Shown in pieces: positions 62,948 to 64,000 of a DNA stretch of 64,000 nucleotides (positions are counted from its first letter, which is position 1; each line of letters begins with the position of its first letter). A program made the translations under genes and the position numbers. This DNA comes from Phytopseudomonas flavescens (GTDB lineage: Bacteria > Pseudomonadota > Gammaproteobacteria > Pseudomonadales > Pseudomonadaceae), in NCBI RefSeq assembly GCF_900100535.1, contig NZ_FNDG01000025.1, positions 1 through 64,000 on the forward strand, read 5' to 3'. Below the pieces are notes generated by a model. That model was not told where the DNA came from, made no database searches, and saw only the letters and a program-made list of their open reading frames with translations.

Positions 62948-63610
62948 ATGGAGTACCAGTGGGACTTCCAGGTCGTGATCGACAATTTGCCGGTGCTGAT
63001 GCGCGGCCTCAAGGTCACGTTTCAGTTGTTCATCATGGCGGCCGTGGTCGGCGTTCCTCTCGGCTTGTTGCTCGGCGTCGCCCGCCTGTCACCGCTCAAA
63101 CGCATCACCTTGCCGAGCACGGCTTTCATCGAAGTGTTTCGCAATACGCCGGTGCTCATCCAGTTGATCTGGATCTATTACGCATTCCCGGTGCTGCTCG
63201 GCGTACGCTTCACCCCGTTTTTTGCAGCCGCCCTGGCCCTGAGCCTGTATACCGCCGCCTACTGTGCCGAGATCTTCCGCGCCGGTCTGCAGTCGGTGGT
63301 GCGTGGACAATGGGAGGGGGCCAAGGCGCTGGGCATGTCCCGGTTCAGGACACTGCGCCGGGTGATTCTGCCGCAAGCCTGCCAGCGCATGCTGCCGGCA
63401 CTGACCAACCGGATGATCGAACTGGTCAAGGTCACGTCACTGGCCTCGACCCTGGCCGTCACGGAGGTGATGTATCAAGGCCGCCTACTGAGTTCCAGCT
63501 ACTATCGGCCACTGGAGATCCTGACGGTCGTCGCCCTGCTGTATTTCTGCCTGATCTGGCCGTTCAGCTTCCTGGCCGCACACATCGAGCGCCGCCTGGC
63601 TCTTCGTTGA
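62948..63610 (+). CDS. Amino-acid-type ABC transporter permease, second subunit
   Basis: 220 residues, paralogous to the preceding gene. FRNTPVLIQLIWIYYAFPVL and the coupling loop GQWEGAKALGMSRFRTLRRVI are typical. The start follows the upstream stop by one base, so translation is coupled and the two permeases form a heterodimer. Confidence 0.92.
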   Translation: MEYQWDFQVVIDNLPVLMRGLKVTFQLFIMAAVVGVPLGLLLGVARLSPLKRITLPSTAFIEVFRNTPVLIQLIWIYYAFPVLLGVRFTPFFAAALALSLYTAAYCAEIFRAGLQSVVRGQWEGAKALGMSRFRTLRRVILPQACQRMLPALTNRMIELVKVTSLASTLAVTEVMYQGRLLSSSYYRPLEILTVVALLYFCLIWPFSFLAAHIERRLALR

Positions 63611-63625
63611 TTGTCGAGGGTTCTC

Positions 63626-64000
63626 ATGACCGAACAAGCGCTGTTCCGTATCCGCCAACTGCACAAGAACTTTGACCAGCCGGTGCTCAAGGGTATCGAC
63701 CTGGAGGTGCGGCGCGGCGAACGTATCGCAATCATTGGCGGCAGCGGCTCAGGTAAGAGCACCCTGCTGCGTTGCCTGAACTTCATGGAAATACCCAGCA
63801 GCGGTGAGGTCGAGCTGGACGGCGTGCTGCTCGGCGAGGAGCGCGCAGGCAAGCGGGTTTACGCCGAGGCTCAACTACGTGCAGTGCGTGAACGTGTTGG
63901 CATGGTGTTTCAGCAGTTCAACCTGTTCCCACACATGACCGTGCTGGAAAACGTCATGGAAGGCCTGATCTCGGTCAAGAAGCTTTCCGCGGCGCAAGCC
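63626..64000 (+). CDS. Amino-acid-type ABC transporter ATP-binding protein (partial, cut by window edge)
   Basis: The first 125 residues are present. Walker A is GGSGSGKST (about residues 38-46) and the Q loop is VFQQFNLFPHMT. The signature and Walker B motifs lie beyond the window. It is the HisP/GlnQ type and powers the two upstream permeases. GAGGG precedes the ATG by six bases. Confidence 0.92.
   Translation, partial: MTEQALFRIRQLHKNFDQPVLKGIDLEVRRGERIAIIGGSGSGKSTLLRCLNFMEIPSSGEVELDGVLLGEERAGKRVYAEAQLRAVRERVGMVFQQFNLFPHMTVLENVMEGLISVKKLSAAQA

Overview
The window is high-GC, gene-dense chromosomal DNA from a Pseudomonas species. The left 15 kb keeps the gene order I recall from the P. aeruginosa PA4691-PA4704 region: an rRNA operon leader, msrQ-msrP, pssA, ilvC, ilvH-ilvI, a DUF4124 gene, yqcC, a TPR lipoprotein gene, mrcB, cbpA and a PrrF small RNA. 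This synteny is from memory; no search was run. No phage, transposase or CRISPR array is visible.

Layout. 1-290: three tandem rRNA promoters firing leftwards out of the window. 290-8233: methionine-sulfoxide repair (msrPQ), phospholipid synthesis (pssA) and branched-chain amino acid synthesis (ilvC, ilvH, ilvI), with an ilvY-type regulator between ilvC and ilvH. 8252-15762: peptidoglycan synthase mrcB and partners, small conserved genes, cbpA, an iron-regulated PrrF RNA and an unlisted 58-residue ORF. 15772-22022: a Bcr/CflA drug pump with a TetR repressor and a TtgR-like operator, then a copper module (copZ, copA, cueR) with two CueR-type promoters. 22150-28169: tesB, a histone-deacetylase-like hydrolase, a flavoprotein, a glyoxalase-fold protein, a broken acetyltransferase gene and the helicase rhlE. 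28319-32203: a FecI-FecR-TonB receptor iron-uptake set with a Fur box. 32321-34233: an exonuclease, a NYN protein and a membrane protein.

34733-43093 is a phosphate-scavenging locus. A minus-strand operon encodes a TonB-dependent receptor, a beta-propeller phytase lipoprotein and its own TolQ/TolR-like and TonB proteins. It is divergent from a purple-acid-phosphatase-like gene, and each side has a candidate Pho box. 43162-45113 holds a degenerate GGDEF protein coupled to an AraC regulator.

45374-59632 is the most unusual part: a LysR regulator and two plus-strand operons. The first has a TIM-barrel isomerase-like protein, an IPNS-type 2-oxoglutarate/Fe(II) oxygenase, an ABC binding protein, a fused permease-ATPase and a class II aldolase. 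The second has a guanidinobutyrase, an NTF2-like protein, an NCS1 permease, a sodium:solute symporter, a 2-ketoarginine decarboxylase and an aldehyde dehydrogenase. Related 50-base elements stand at the same kind of position upstream of both operons. I infer a co-regulated system that takes up guanidino compounds and degrades them to 4-aminobutyrate and urea, with an uncharacterised oxygenase front end. 59840-64000 is a second amino-acid-type ABC importer around a divergent MmgE/PrpD gene; its ATPase gene runs off the right edge.
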